Below are positions 1-7,827 of a DNA stretch of 25,484 bases, in pieces. This stretch comes from JBBKXP01 sp038251315. Lineage in GTDB: Bacteria > Pseudomonadota > Alphaproteobacteria > Rhodobacterales > Rhodobacteraceae. The stretch lies in the NCBI GenBank assembly GCA_038251315.1, contig JBBSBK010000044.1:1-25484 (forward strand). Direction: 5' to 3'. The position numbers and the translations under genes were made by a program. Under the pieces are notes generated by a model, which made no database searches, was not told where the DNA came from, and worked only from the letters and a program-made list of their open reading frames with translations. Position 1 is the stretch's first letter, and every line of letters starts with the position of its first letter.

Positions 1-455
1 CGAATATCGACCCGTTGAAAGGCGATGTCCTCGATCACCCGGAACAAGTCGGTGATGCGCCGGGAATAGGCGGTGAAGATGAAGTTGCGGAACGTAATCG
101 AGCTTGAAACAAGTTCGTCGAACACCGCACGCGGGATGGCGACCGCACGCACGTCGGTTTCGGCAATACCTTCGGCGGAATAATCCTCATGTGCCAGCAT
201 GCAGGCCGTGGTCATCACGCAGCTTTGCCCGGCCTCGACCCGGTACAGCACAATCTCGCGCCCGGCCTCGGACAGCTGTTGCACCCGCACCCGGCCGTCC
301 AGCAACAGCAGCAGGTTTTCCGCCGCCTTGCCCGGGCCAAAGATCACCGTCCCTTCGGGCACTGATAAAATAGCGCATTTGCCGGTCAGGATGTCCCTCA
401 CCTCAGGCTCGAGCCTGGATAAACCTGCAAACTTCGAAATCCAGTCATTCGTCAT
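1..455 (-). CDS. Crp/Fnr-family transcriptional regulator, N-terminal part (gene runs off the window)
   Basis: The minus strand reads as an open frame from ATG at 455 to the window edge, giving 151 residues that start MTNDWISKF. The pattern is a cyclic-nucleotide-binding-type beta roll (residues about 10-115, including GRVRVQQLSEAGRE and RAVAIPRAVFDEL), followed by the start of the long dimerisation helix (about 122-150). The DNA-binding helix-turn-helix would lie beyond base 1. The phosphate-binding motif of true cAMP receptors (FGE..RxA) is not seen. Cysteines at 27, 79 and 85 are present, with 79 and 85 in the effector pocket region. I infer sensing of redox or reactive sulfur rather than cAMP. 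It lies downstream of the ABC genes on the same strand (85-bp gap) and about 3.4 kb from the SQR gene. No strong ribosome-binding site is visible, and a GTG three codons upstream is an alternative start. Confidence 0.82.
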   Translation of the reverse strand, partial: MTNDWISKFAGLSRLEPEVRDILTGKCAILSVPEGTVIFGPGKAAENLLLLLDGRVRVQQLSEAGREIVLYRVEAGQSCVMTTACMLAHEDYSAEGIAETDVRAVAIPRAVFDELVSSSITFRNFIFTAYSRRITDLFRVIEDIAFQRVDI

Positions 456-540
456 GCGACACACCGGGATGCAAGTCGGGGTGATGATTTCGGCATCAAA
501 CTGGGGCCTTCGTCAATCCAAAGGGCGGCATCTGGGTCTT

Positions 541-1218
541 TCATCCGCTGGCGACCCCATTCTGAATGCTGATCTGGCGTCGGCATAGTGCCGCAATCTT
601 GGCATCATGTGTGGAAATAAGAAAGGTCGTCCCCTCTTCGCGGTTGATTTCGGCGATAAGCTCCATCACCTGCCCGGCTGAAACCGTATCAAGGTTGCCC
701 GTTGGTTCATCTGCAAGCACCAGTTCGGGCTGGTTCATCAGCGCCCGCGCCACGGCCACGCGCTGTTTCTGCCCGCCCGACAGATTGGGGACCGGAAAAT
801 CAATCCGATCCTGCAAGCCGACCCGCACGAGCAATTCACGACCGCGGGTTCGCGCGGCCTCGGTTTCGCGGCCGTCACGCAGGGCGGTGGGAAAGATCAC
901 GTTTTCCAGCGCTGTAAAGTTCGGCAGCAGGTTGTGGAACTGAAATACAAAGCCGATATGCAGGTTGCGAAAGGCGGTGAGGGCGGCGTCCGCGGCGGTA
1001 TTCAAATCAATCCCCAGCATGACGTGCACTCCGCTGGTCGGCCGCATCAGCGTGCCCAAGATTGTCAGCAGGGTGCTTTTGCCCGACCCCGACGCCCCCA
1101 ACAGGGCCGCCATCTCGCCGGTTTGCAACGTCAGGTTCAGGTTTTTGAGAACCGGGGTTGCGTTTTCCGCTGTGCCAAAGGTCTTGACCAGATCATGCAC
1201 CTCGAGCAGCACGGTCAT
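541..1218 (-). CDS. ABC transporter ATP-binding protein (LolD/MacB-type)
   Basis: This 225-residue nucleotide-binding subunit would power the FtsX-like permease encoded just upstream. Walker A GASGSGKST is at residues 41-49, the Q-loop lies around VFQFHNLLP (91-99), the signature LSGGQ is at 146-150, Walker B LVLADEP runs from 166, the D-loop is NLD, and the switch histidine is in STHD (about 202-205). The length and the phrase ADEPTGNLD are typical of the LolD/MacB/FtsE group, which drives extrusion of lipoproteins, peptides or lipophilic compounds from the inner-membrane outer leaflet. Its ATG overlaps the end of the permease gene by 4 bp, indicating translational coupling. The substrate is not evident from sequence. 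Confidence 0.95.
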   Translation of the reverse strand: MTVLLEVHDLVKTFGTAENATPVLKNLNLTLQTGEMAALLGASGSGKSTLLTILGTLMRPTSGVHVMLGIDLNTAADAALTAFRNLHIGFVFQFHNLLPNFTALENVIFPTALRDGRETEAARTRGRELLVRVGLQDRIDFPVPNLSGGQKQRVAVARALMNQPELVLADEPTGNLDTVSAGQVMELIAEINREEGTTFLISTHDAKIAALCRRQISIQNGVASG

Positions 1219-2420
1219 TGCCCGATGGCCTGCACAGGGTCCAACCGTGCCGCCCCGCGCGCGGGCAGGATCGACGCGACAATGGCCCCGATCGTGGTCA
1301 GCAGGACAGCCATTCCGTAAGCACCCTGCCGCACGTCGATCGGCAGCGATCCGGGTTTGGCATCCTCGACCGCCGGAAAGAATGCCAGCACACCGTAGCC
1401 AAATCCGGCGCCCAGCAAGGCGCCCAAAATCCCGATCAGCGCGCCTTGCAGCACGAAGATATAGACCACAAACATCCGCCCTGCCCCCATCGCCCGCATG
1501 ATCCCGATTTCCGGGCGACGGCGATACGACGACAGCATCATGGCAGACGCGACACCGATCACGATGGTGATCAGTGCAAATGTCTTCAGGACCAGTCCGA
1601 CCTGCGCCTGTGCGGCCAGCCCATCCATAAGTTGTGGATAGCTTTCGCTCCAGGATGTGGCATCCAGCCCCGTCAACGCCTCGACCCGCGCAGTGATGGC
1701 GTTGGCGGTAAAGATATCATCAAGTTTGATCTCGATCCTTGAAAAGCCTTGCGGTTTGCGGAATAATATCCGTGCCGTCGCGATGGACACATAGGTCAGG
1801 CCAAGGTCAAAACCGCTCGACCCCATGTCGAACGTGCCAGTCAGCGTCAGAATGGTGTCGATGCCTTCCGACGATTGCAGATGCACCGATTGGCCAACGC
1901 TCAGCCCCAGTTTGTCAGCCCCGGTCACCCCCATCAGGATCGACCCCGCCCCCAGATCGGCGATGCCGGCCACCAGATAGCCGCGCAAGTTGACGATGGC
2001 GGATTCGCGCCCCGGTTCCAGCCCGATGATGCTGACCTGCGCCACCTTGGCGCCGCGCCGCAAAAAGCCCGAGCCCGCGACCTGCGGCGAAACTGCCCTC
2101 ACGCCCGTCAGCGCTTCGATCTCTGGGACAAATGCAGCAGCGGTACTCAGCTGATCAGTATGGCTTTGGCCCGGTTCCTGGGCCAACAGGACGCCTGATG
2201 CTGCGGGGTCAAGCTGCGCAGGCAGCACGTCTTCAGCCACGATGCTGATATGGGACAGATCGCCCGCAGTGTGCGAGGTGATGAATTGCGCCAGCCCGCC
2301 AATCAGCGCGCTCATGAAGATAAAGATGAAAACGCCAACGCCGACGCCGGCCAAGAGCAGCGCGGTTTGCCCCTTGCTGGCGGTCAAATAGCGCAGGGCG
2401 ATCTTGAAACCATACAACAT
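1215..2420 (-). CDS. ABC transporter permease, FtsX-like (LolC/LolE/MacB type)
   Basis: The product is 401 residues with the FtsX/LolC layout. One membrane helix near the N-terminus (about 20-42) is followed by a large periplasmic domain (about 45-270). Three C-terminal helices follow (about 276-298, 317-347 and 368-386). The segment RRPEIGIMRAMGA (301-313) between helices 2 and 3 matches the coupling region typical of this family, and the protein ends with the usual ASILPARGAARLDPVQAI pattern. The start codon directly abuts the stop codon of the adaptor gene (TAG followed by ATG), and the end overlaps the ATPase gene. With the adaptor and ATPase it should form a tripartite exporter. MacB-like efflux and lipoprotein or lipid trafficking are both possible. 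Confidence 0.93.
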   Translation of the reverse strand: MLYGFKIALRYLTASKGQTALLLAGVGVGVFIFIFMSALIGGLAQFITSHTAGDLSHISIVAEDVLPAQLDPAASGVLLAQEPGQSHTDQLSTAAAFVPEIEALTGVRAVSPQVAGSGFLRRGAKVAQVSIIGLEPGRESAIVNLRGYLVAGIADLGAGSILMGVTGADKLGLSVGQSVHLQSSEGIDTILTLTGTFDMGSSGFDLGLTYVSIATARILFRKPQGFSRIEIKLDDIFTANAITARVEALTGLDATSWSESYPQLMDGLAAQAQVGLVLKTFALITIVIGVASAMMLSSYRRRPEIGIMRAMGAGRMFVVYIFVLQGALIGILGALLGAGFGYGVLAFFPAVEDAKPGSLPIDVRQGAYGMAVLLTTIGAIVASILPARGAARLDPVQAIGQ

Positions 2421-3584
2421 CTAGGGCTGCTTGATCTTGACGGGCTGGCCATCGGTCAGACCCATCGGATCGACGATCAACACCTCACCCGCAGCGAGGC
2501 CATCTGTCACTTCCAGCCGGACGGCTGGCCAGGGGATGATGGTCACGACCCGCTGCTCGGCCTTGCCTTCAATCATGACGAACAGCACCGAATTTTCCGC
2601 CTCGCTTAAAATCGCGCTGCGCGGCACTGTGATGCCCGAAGGTTTGGAATCCATGACGATATTAGCGGTAACGGTCAGTCCGATCGGGGCCGCATATGGC
2701 GCATCTGGCGTCATCTTGATCATCAGCCCGCCCGTATCTGGGTCAACAACGGGGGCGACGTAGGTGACGCGTCCGGGCAGAACCGCCGCGTCGCCGGTCA
2801 GCCGCAATTGCACGCGCAGCCCGGGTTGCATCCGTGTGGCATAGGTTTCATCCACATCGGCCTCGACCACCAGTGCTGCCGCATCGGCGACCGTGAAAAG
2901 GACCGCCGCCCCGTCGACCACCTGCCCTGGTTCAACATCACGGGCCAGAACCGTGCCGGACATCGGGGCCTTGATGTTGAATTGTTCCAACTGGTCCTGC
3001 GACTGATCCAAAAGGGCCTGCAAACGCTCGACTTCGGCGACTGCGGCGGTGACTGCAAGGTCAGCGGCGTCCAACGTCTTGCGCGGGATATTGCCCCCAA
3101 GGGCGCGATCACGTTCGGCATCGGCCTGCGCCTGCTGCAAATGCACCAGACCTGCGTCAAAGGCCGCAAAGGATTGCGCCACTTGCGCGCCGGGCTGGGT
3201 GTTGGTCAGACGGGCGATCACATCGCCGGCGACGACACTGTCACCCACCGCCACAAGGACAACGGCCATTTGCCCCGGAACTGAAGACCTGACATCGACC
3301 GATTGCAAGGCGGCGATCCGGCCATTCACCGCCAGGACGCGGCTGACTGGCCCAGCAGTGACGGTTTCAACGATGACCTGTGGCACCGGGGCCACCCAAG
3401 GCTGCCACCAGGCCAACGCGCCCAGTCCCAACGCGACGGCCGCCACAATGGCAAACCGTTTCCACGATCGCGGACTGGCCTTGGGGGCAGCGGCAGACGC
3501 CGCTGGCTGGGCCACAAGGGCGGTTGTCGCAACCGTCGGTGCCGCAACAGCAATCTTGGGTGCCAGTGAGTCCGCCAATGTCAT
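2421..3584 (-). CDS. HlyD/MacA-type periplasmic adaptor subunit
   Basis: This 387-residue membrane fusion protein bridges the inner-membrane ABC permease to an outer-membrane channel. I chose the ATG at 3584 because a GGGAG Shine-Dalgarno sequence precedes it by a few bases. The frame stays open up to an ATG at 3683, but that extension has no such site. The N-terminus is an Ala/Pro/Thr-rich cytoplasmic stretch (1-43), then one membrane helix (about 44-60). A biotinyl-lipoyl half (VDVRSSVPGQM), a helical hairpin rich in Gln/Ala (about 125-200), the second lipoyl half (IKAPMSGTVLARDVEPGQVV) and beta-barrel segments follow. It is the first gene of the adaptor-permease-ATPase operon. No outer-membrane channel gene is seen in the window. 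Confidence 0.93.
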   Translation of the reverse strand: MTLADSLAPKIAVAAPTVATTALVAQPAASAAAPKASPRSWKRFAIVAAVALGLGALAWWQPWVAPVPQVIVETVTAGPVSRVLAVNGRIAALQSVDVRSSVPGQMAVVLVAVGDSVVAGDVIARLTNTQPGAQVAQSFAAFDAGLVHLQQAQADAERDRALGGNIPRKTLDAADLAVTAAVAEVERLQALLDQSQDQLEQFNIKAPMSGTVLARDVEPGQVVDGAAVLFTVADAAALVVEADVDETYATRMQPGLRVQLRLTGDAAVLPGRVTYVAPVVDPDTGGLMIKMTPDAPYAAPIGLTVTANIVMDSKPSGITVPRSAILSEAENSVLFVMIEGKAEQRVVTIIPWPAVRLEVTDGLAAGEVLIVDPMGLTDGQPVKIKQP

Positions 3585-3633
3585 GTCTCCCTGCAACGTC
3601 ACACGCCAACGACCCGCCGTTACACCGGCTTTG

Positions 3634-3855
3634 TCAGCTCCAAAACCACCAATGGCCGCGGGTTTCGGCGCGCAATCCTGCAATGTACGGCAAACAAGAG
3701 AAGGAACTGAGCCACATCACAGACGGAACGACACTTTCCTTTGGGGCCCAAAGCATTGGCCGGAGAAACACGGCACAACCGCCCGAAAGAATCGCAAGCG
3801 CACCGGACGCCATTGCGTCACGCTCCGCAATCCGACCATCCAAAGATTTCTTCAC
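3634..3855 (-). CDS. Possible small hydrophobic protein (uncertain)
   Basis: A GTG-initiated frame of 73 codons begins 10 bases after the SQR stop codon and fills much of the 281-bp gap before the adaptor gene. It starts with a basic helix-like stretch (VKKSLDGRIAERDAM), then a hydrophobic segment (ASGALAILSGGCAVFL) and a second apolar stretch (VVPSVMWLSSFSCLPYIAGL). I do not recognise a family. Only a poor ribosome-binding site precedes the GTG. It could be a genuine small membrane protein co-transcribed with SQR, or chance coding in a promoter region. Confidence 0.2.
   Translation of the reverse strand: MKKSLDGRIAERDAMASGALAILSGGCAVFLRPMLWAPKESVVPSVMWLSSFSCLPYIAGLRAETRGHWWFWS
3739..3753. 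repeat. 15-bp odd-length perfect inverted repeat upstream of the ABC operon
   Basis: The sequence CTTTGGG-G-CCCAAAG has two perfect 7-bp arms around one central base. It lies about 155 bp upstream of the adaptor start and about 110 bp downstream of the SQR stop. It could be an operator for the ABC operon or part of an RNA hairpin. There is no T-run next to it, so I do not call it a terminator. It also falls inside the doubtful small frame at 3634-3855. Confidence 0.45.
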
Positions 3856-3865
3856 AAAACCCCAT

Positions 3866-5152
3866 TCAATCTATCGATGCTTTAAGTTTCCTAATGTCAA
3901 ACAGACGCATCGCTGCGGTCTCATAAAACGTCTCTGAAACACCACTACGGACTTTGTGAAGAAAATATTTCTCAAACGCGATCTTTGCAAAATGCACCCA
4001 CTTGCCCTCACTGGCCCAGTTGACATTCCGGGGTGGATTCTGCGGTTTCGCCAGAAAGGCCACGCCTGAATCACCAAAATCCGCGAGGCAGAACGCATTC
4101 CAGGTCGCTTCGCTCTCAGGTTCGCGTCCGGCCAACAATGCTTCGATATTGCTGGCTGTCGCAGCAACCATGCTCTCGATCATATAACCGGTTTTGGGAA
4201 CCCCGGTTGGTACCGGTGTCTTTTCGAGCGGCGCAATGGCGATCGCAACGCCAACGCCGAAGACGTTGGGGTATCTTGTATTACGTTGATGCTTGTCGAC
4301 GATCACAAAGCCGCGCGGATTGACAAGACCTTCAATGTCGCGAATGGCGGATATGCCACGAAAGGCCGGCAGCATCATTGCATATTTGAACGGCAGTTCA
4401 TGCTTTTTCTTGTCGTTGCCATCCTCATCCAGTTCGGTGACCGACATCATGTCAGGTTCGACCCGGTCAACCTTCGCATTGGTGATCCATTTGATGCTGC
4501 GCTGGCGCATTTCATGCTCGAGCATGCCTTTGGTATCACCGACGCCACCCAAGCCAAGATGCCCGACATAGGGCTCTGCGGTGACGAATGTCATCGGCAC
4601 CCGGTCGCGGATTTTCCGGCTGCGCAATTCCTTGTCAAGCATCATCGCGTACTCATAAGCCGGTCCATAGCAGGACGCGCCCTGCGCAGCGCCAACGACG
4701 ATTGGCCCTGGATTGGCGCAAAATGCCTGAAAGGACGCGTTTGCCGTGATGGCATGATCGACGGTGCAAACGGAATGAGTATTGGCATCCGGTCCCAATC
4801 CCTCGACCTCATCAAAGGCGAGTTCCGGGCCGGTCGCAATTACAAGATAATCATAGGAAATGGAACTGCCATCTTCCATTTCAACCTGATTATCTTCCGG
4901 TCGGAGACGCTTGGCGGTTTGATTCACGAAACCGATTTTCTTTTTCGCCATCAACGGCGCGAGATCAATTGTGATGTCACCCTTCTTGCGCCAACCGACA
5001 CCAACCCACGGGTTGGATGGGGTGAACTGAAAATAGGGTGTCTTGCTGATCAGGACAATCTCATGACGTTCACCCAACACAGCCTTGAGATCAAAAACCA
5101 TCGAAATTCCACCAAGCCCCGCCCCCAGAACTACGATCTTCTTGGATTCCAT
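3866..5152 (-). CDS. sqr: Sulfide:quinone oxidoreductase
   Basis: This 428-residue FAD enzyme should oxidise sulfide to zero-valent sulfur or polysulfide at the membrane and pass electrons to quinone. The start at 5152 has an AGGGA site upstream. The N-terminal dinucleotide fold is VVLGAGLGG (residues about 7-15), the second FAD contact is YLVIATGPEL (102-111), and a third is RYPNVFGVG (293-301). Cysteines at 129 (SVCTVDHA), 161 (QGASCYGPAYE) and 355 (AFCLADFG) match within two positions the redox cysteines C127/C159/C353 known for the Rhodobacter capsulatus enzyme, which strongly favours SQR over generic NADH dehydrogenases. C145 is extra. The C-terminal part (about 385-428) is amphipathic and aromatic, as expected for membrane attachment. 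I cannot assign the SQR type with confidence. The gene is read divergently from the gene remnant at 5477. Confidence 0.88.
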   Translation of the reverse strand: MESKKIVVLGAGLGGISMVFDLKAVLGERHEIVLISKTPYFQFTPSNPWVGVGWRKKGDITIDLAPLMAKKKIGFVNQTAKRLRPEDNQVEMEDGSSISYDYLVIATGPELAFDEVEGLGPDANTHSVCTVDHAITANASFQAFCANPGPIVVGAAQGASCYGPAYEYAMMLDKELRSRKIRDRVPMTFVTAEPYVGHLGLGGVGDTKGMLEHEMRQRSIKWITNAKVDRVEPDMMSVTELDEDGNDKKKHELPFKYAMMLPAFRGISAIRDIEGLVNPRGFVIVDKHQRNTRYPNVFGVGVAIAIAPLEKTPVPTGVPKTGYMIESMVAATASNIEALLAGREPESEATWNAFCLADFGDSGVAFLAKPQNPPRNVNWASEGKWVHFAKIAFEKYFLHKVRSGVSETFYETAAMRLFDIRKLKASID

Positions 5153-5247
5153 GATAAGTCCCTGACTGTGTTGATCACGCGGTTCGTTGCTCGTTTGTGA
5201 GTTCAAGCCACCGAGAGTCAAATTAAGCCCTTCCAGACTGGGCGACA

Positions 5248-5261
5248 TTGATCTGTGTCAG
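5248..5261. promoter_or_regulatory. FNR/Crp-like half-conserved box upstream of sqr
   Basis: TTGATCTGTGTCAG matches the FNR-type consensus TTGAT-N4-ATCAA with one intact arm and two mismatches in the other. Its centre is about 100 bp upstream of the SQR start codon. This is consistent with control by a Crp/Fnr protein, such as the one encoded at 1-455, but binding is not shown. Confidence 0.4.
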
Positions 5262-5405
5262 GTAATCCGCCGTTTTTTGACGGGACGTGGTGGTCGAACA
5301 TGCGCAGCGCGTTTTGATTGGGGCGGGTGTGCTGTCAACGTTACCCACATGGGCGCGGCCGTCGGTCCCTTTTTCGCAGGTTTGCAGCTTCGGTTCGGTC
5401 CCATA

Positions 5406-5419
5406 CTGATCTCGATCAA
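5406..5419. promoter_or_regulatory. FNR-like box upstream of the gene at 5477
   Basis: CTGATCTCGATCAA differs from TTGAT-N4-ATCAA only at its first base, leaving a good TGAT/ATCA dyad. It is centred about 64 bp before the ATG at 5477, which is a plausible activator position. It may still drive the decayed gene block downstream. Confidence 0.5.
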
Positions 5420-5476
5420 GAACGGACCGTCCATGATCGGGCACGGTCAGGGTCATTCCCTCACGGGAAACATACC

Positions 5477-5798
5477 ATGTCGCGTATCCTGATTCTGGCG
5501 TTTTGCCTGCTGGCCGCCCCGGTATTTGCCGAGACCGCCGTTCTGACCATCGCCCAAGACCGCTATGAGGCTGGCGAGTCTGCTCGGTTCGACGGCCCGG
5601 CGGTCGTCGACCTGTTCATGGCCGGGAACAGGGTGGTTGTCGCGGCGCCAGTTGCAGGATCAGCGCATTTGGCCGGGCGGCGCGTGACGATTGCGGCAGC
5701 GATCGCTGCTGGCCCTGACCCTGATGGGGATCGGCACGCTGGCGGCCTTTACTTTGCCCCGCGGGCTTTTGTTGCGTCGTGACAACGATGTGGCCTGA
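5477..5798 (+). pseudogene. Remnant of an exported polymer-forming (bactofilin-like) membrane protein
   Basis: The frame from ATG 5477 starts with a clear signal peptide (MSRILILAFCLLAAPVFA, cleavage after AFA). It continues with short beta-type repeats (DLFMAGNRVVV, GSAHLAGRRVTI) like those of polymer-forming cytoskeletal/bactofilin-like exported proteins. After about residue 75 the frame loses protein character and ends at 5782. A different frame then encodes a hydrophobic, C-terminal-looking tail (LLALTLMGIGTLAAFTLPRG, then LLLRRDNDVA) ending with TGA at 5796-5798. Family members known to me are several hundred residues with C-terminal membrane helices. I infer an internal deletion plus a frameshift that joined the two ends. 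Alternatively it is an intact 101-residue secreted protein. Confidence 0.5.
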
Positions 5799-5828
5799 AC
5801 ACCATCATCCTTTTTACAAGGAGGCCGT

Positions 5829-6917
5829 ATGATGGTCACCCGACGCACCCTCTTCATCAGTGGAGCCGTGGCCCTCACAGGCGCTGTCGGGTCCGAGGTT
5901 CGGCGCATGGGCACGATGGCGGACTACACCGCCGCGATTGATCCCCTGCGCACGCCACTGCCCGCCAACCCGGATGCGCGTGATCTGGTCCGCTTTGCTG
6001 CGCTGGCAGCGAACAGCCACAACACCCAAGCTTGGCAATTCCGGTCGGACGGCGACAGGATCGACATCCTGCCAGATCGTTCTCGCGCCACGCCAGTGGT
6101 GGACCCTGACGATCATCAAATGTTCATCAGTCTGGGCTGAGCGTCCGAGAATCTGTCGGTTGCCGGAGCGTCACGCGGAATGCCGGGCGAGGTGCGCTTT
6201 GATCCCGCCAGTGGCGAGATCAGCTTTACCCGCACCACCGGGGCTGTCAAGGATACCAACCTGTCGGACGCTATCCCGCTGCGACAATCGACGCGAGGCG
6301 TGTTCGATGGATCGACCCTGAACACGGCTGACCTCGGCAGTCTGGCCGGTGCTGCGCGCGTTCCGGGTGTCGATCTGATACTGATCACGGACCGGGTGCA
6401 AATGGGCCAAGTCGGCGATCTCATTGCCGCTGGCAACACTGCGCAGTTGGCCGACCCCGCCTTCATGGCCGAGCTGAAACACTGGATGCGGTTCAGCCCG
6501 CGCCGTGCGGCGGCTACCGGTGACGGATTATTCAGTGCTACCTCAGGCAACCCGACGATGCCCGGTTGGTTGGGGCCGATGGTGCTGGACTGGGTGTTTA
6601 CTGCGAAAAGCGATAACAAGAATACAGCCGCCAAAATCGCATCCTCTGCCGGATTAGCAGTCTTCGTGGGTGCCGACGATAACGCGGCAAGCTGGGTGCA
6701 GGTTGGGCGTGCGTGCCAGCGCTTCGCCCTGCAGGCCACCGCAATGGGCCTGGAACATGCGTTCCTCAACCAGTCTGTCGAAGCGGCCAGCCTGCGTCCG
6801 GACTTGGCCGCCCTCATCGGAATGCCGGGGCGCAGACCGGATCTGGTGATGCGCTTTGGTCGCGGCGCGGCGCTGCCGTTTTCCGCCCGACGTCCGGTCG
6901 ATGAGGTCATGATATGA
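5829..6917 (+). pseudogene. Acg-type FMN nitroreductase with in-frame TGA at codon 104
   Basis: A strong AAGGAGG site precedes ATG 5829 (a second ATG at 5832 is equally likely). One reading frame runs to 6917 and is interrupted only by TGA at 6138-6140. The first part has a twin-arginine-like leader (TRRTLFISGAVALTGAVG) and the nitroreductase FMN motif ANSHNTQAWQF (61-71). After the TGA the same frame continues with ASENLSVAGASRGMPGEVRF and later AMGLEHAFLNQ and GRRPDLVMRFGRG, all typical of the Acg-like nitroreductase family. The stop falls in SLG-stop-ASENL, where homologues usually carry a small residue or Cys. A TGC-to-TGA change is the simplest explanation. Readthrough or selenocysteine insertion is possible but less likely, because the three neighbouring genes are also damaged. 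The end overlaps the next gene by ATGA. Confidence 0.8.
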
Positions 6918-7554
6918 AACTTCCGTTCACCATCGACGAATTTCTCGCGGTATTCGCCGCCTACAATGCCGCGATCTGGCCTTTCAGATCGTCGCTTATG
7001 GCCTCGCCCTCTTAGCCCTCTGGGCCGCTTTCAAGGCGCACGACGGGTTGGTGCGGCTTGGCTTCGTGGCATTGGCGATCCTGTGGGCGGTCACCGGCAT
7101 CGGGTATCACCTGATGTTTTTCGCCACGATCAATCCGATTACACCGGTCTTTGCCGGGTTCTTTGTCCTCCAGGCTGTCTTGTTTCTGGCAAGTGCGGCC
7201 CGACCCGGCGACCTCCAACTGCGACTTGGGCGGGACTTCCGCTCCATCGCGGGACTTGCAACACGCGTCTATGCGCCGGCGATCTATCCCGTCTTGAGAA
7301 TATGGGCCGGGCATGGATTAATGAACGGGCCGATGTTTGGGGTCGCACCGTGCCCCACCAAGATATCCACCATCGGTATGCTGCTCATTGCCCGCGGACG
7401 CTGGGTGATCTGGCTGTCGGTCATCCCGATCCTGTGGTCGCTGATCGGATTGGCCGCAGAACTCCAGCTTGGAATCCCCGAGGGTCTGGCGATGCCTGTC
7501 GCAGGTGCGCTTCTGGCCGCGGTGCTGCTTGGAACGCGCCGAGCGGCGCAGTGA
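6914..7554 (+). pseudogene. DUF6064 membrane protein with one-base deletion frameshift
   Basis: The ATG at 6914 overlaps the nitroreductase stop. The frame opens with MKLPFTIDEFLAVFAAYN and AAIWP, the characteristic start of DUF6064 integral membrane proteins. At about 6983 the frame shifts: the remaining protein (QIVAYGLALLALWAAF through to LLGTRRAAQ) is encoded in another frame that stops at 7554. Inserting one base after TGGCCTTT restores a continuous protein of about 213 residues with several membrane helices, including GYHLMFFATINPITPVFAGF and a helix before ELQLGIPEG. The function of the family is unknown. The lesion may be genuine decay or a base-calling error. Confidence 0.8.
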
Positions 7555-7827
7555 CATGACATCGTCGCGCCGCCGTGTTGGTGCGGTGCTGGTAGACCCG
7601 TTGCCTCACATGGCGACTATATCCGGGCCGGTATCTGCTGGCATTCTTTGGTCACCTCCGGCGATGATGTTGGCTCTTGATCGGGACAGCGCACCCGGAG
7701 GAGCATTGACCCCATCTCAAAGATCGCCGGTCAAATGAACGCCAGACCGGTCAGGCGGATGGTCCGCGGATCTATCGTCGTTTTGTCGCGCAGATAAGTT
7801 CCAAAGAGGAACCCGAAAGGAGTACCA

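Larger units (their letters stand above)
5153..5476. other. 324-bp divergent intergenic region with two FNR-like boxes
   Basis: This gap separates the SQR start (minus) from the start of the broken plus-strand gene at 5477. I see no credible gene in it. It contains two dyads of the TTGAT-N4-ATCAA type, listed separately, and a GGGA-type ribosome-binding stretch just before 5477. Core promoter hexamers are not clear enough to call. Confidence 0.6.

Noticed and set aside
4286..5200. Plus-strand frame of 304 codons opposite sqr
   Set aside because: It overlaps the entire FAD-binding part of SQR on the other strand and shows no family features.
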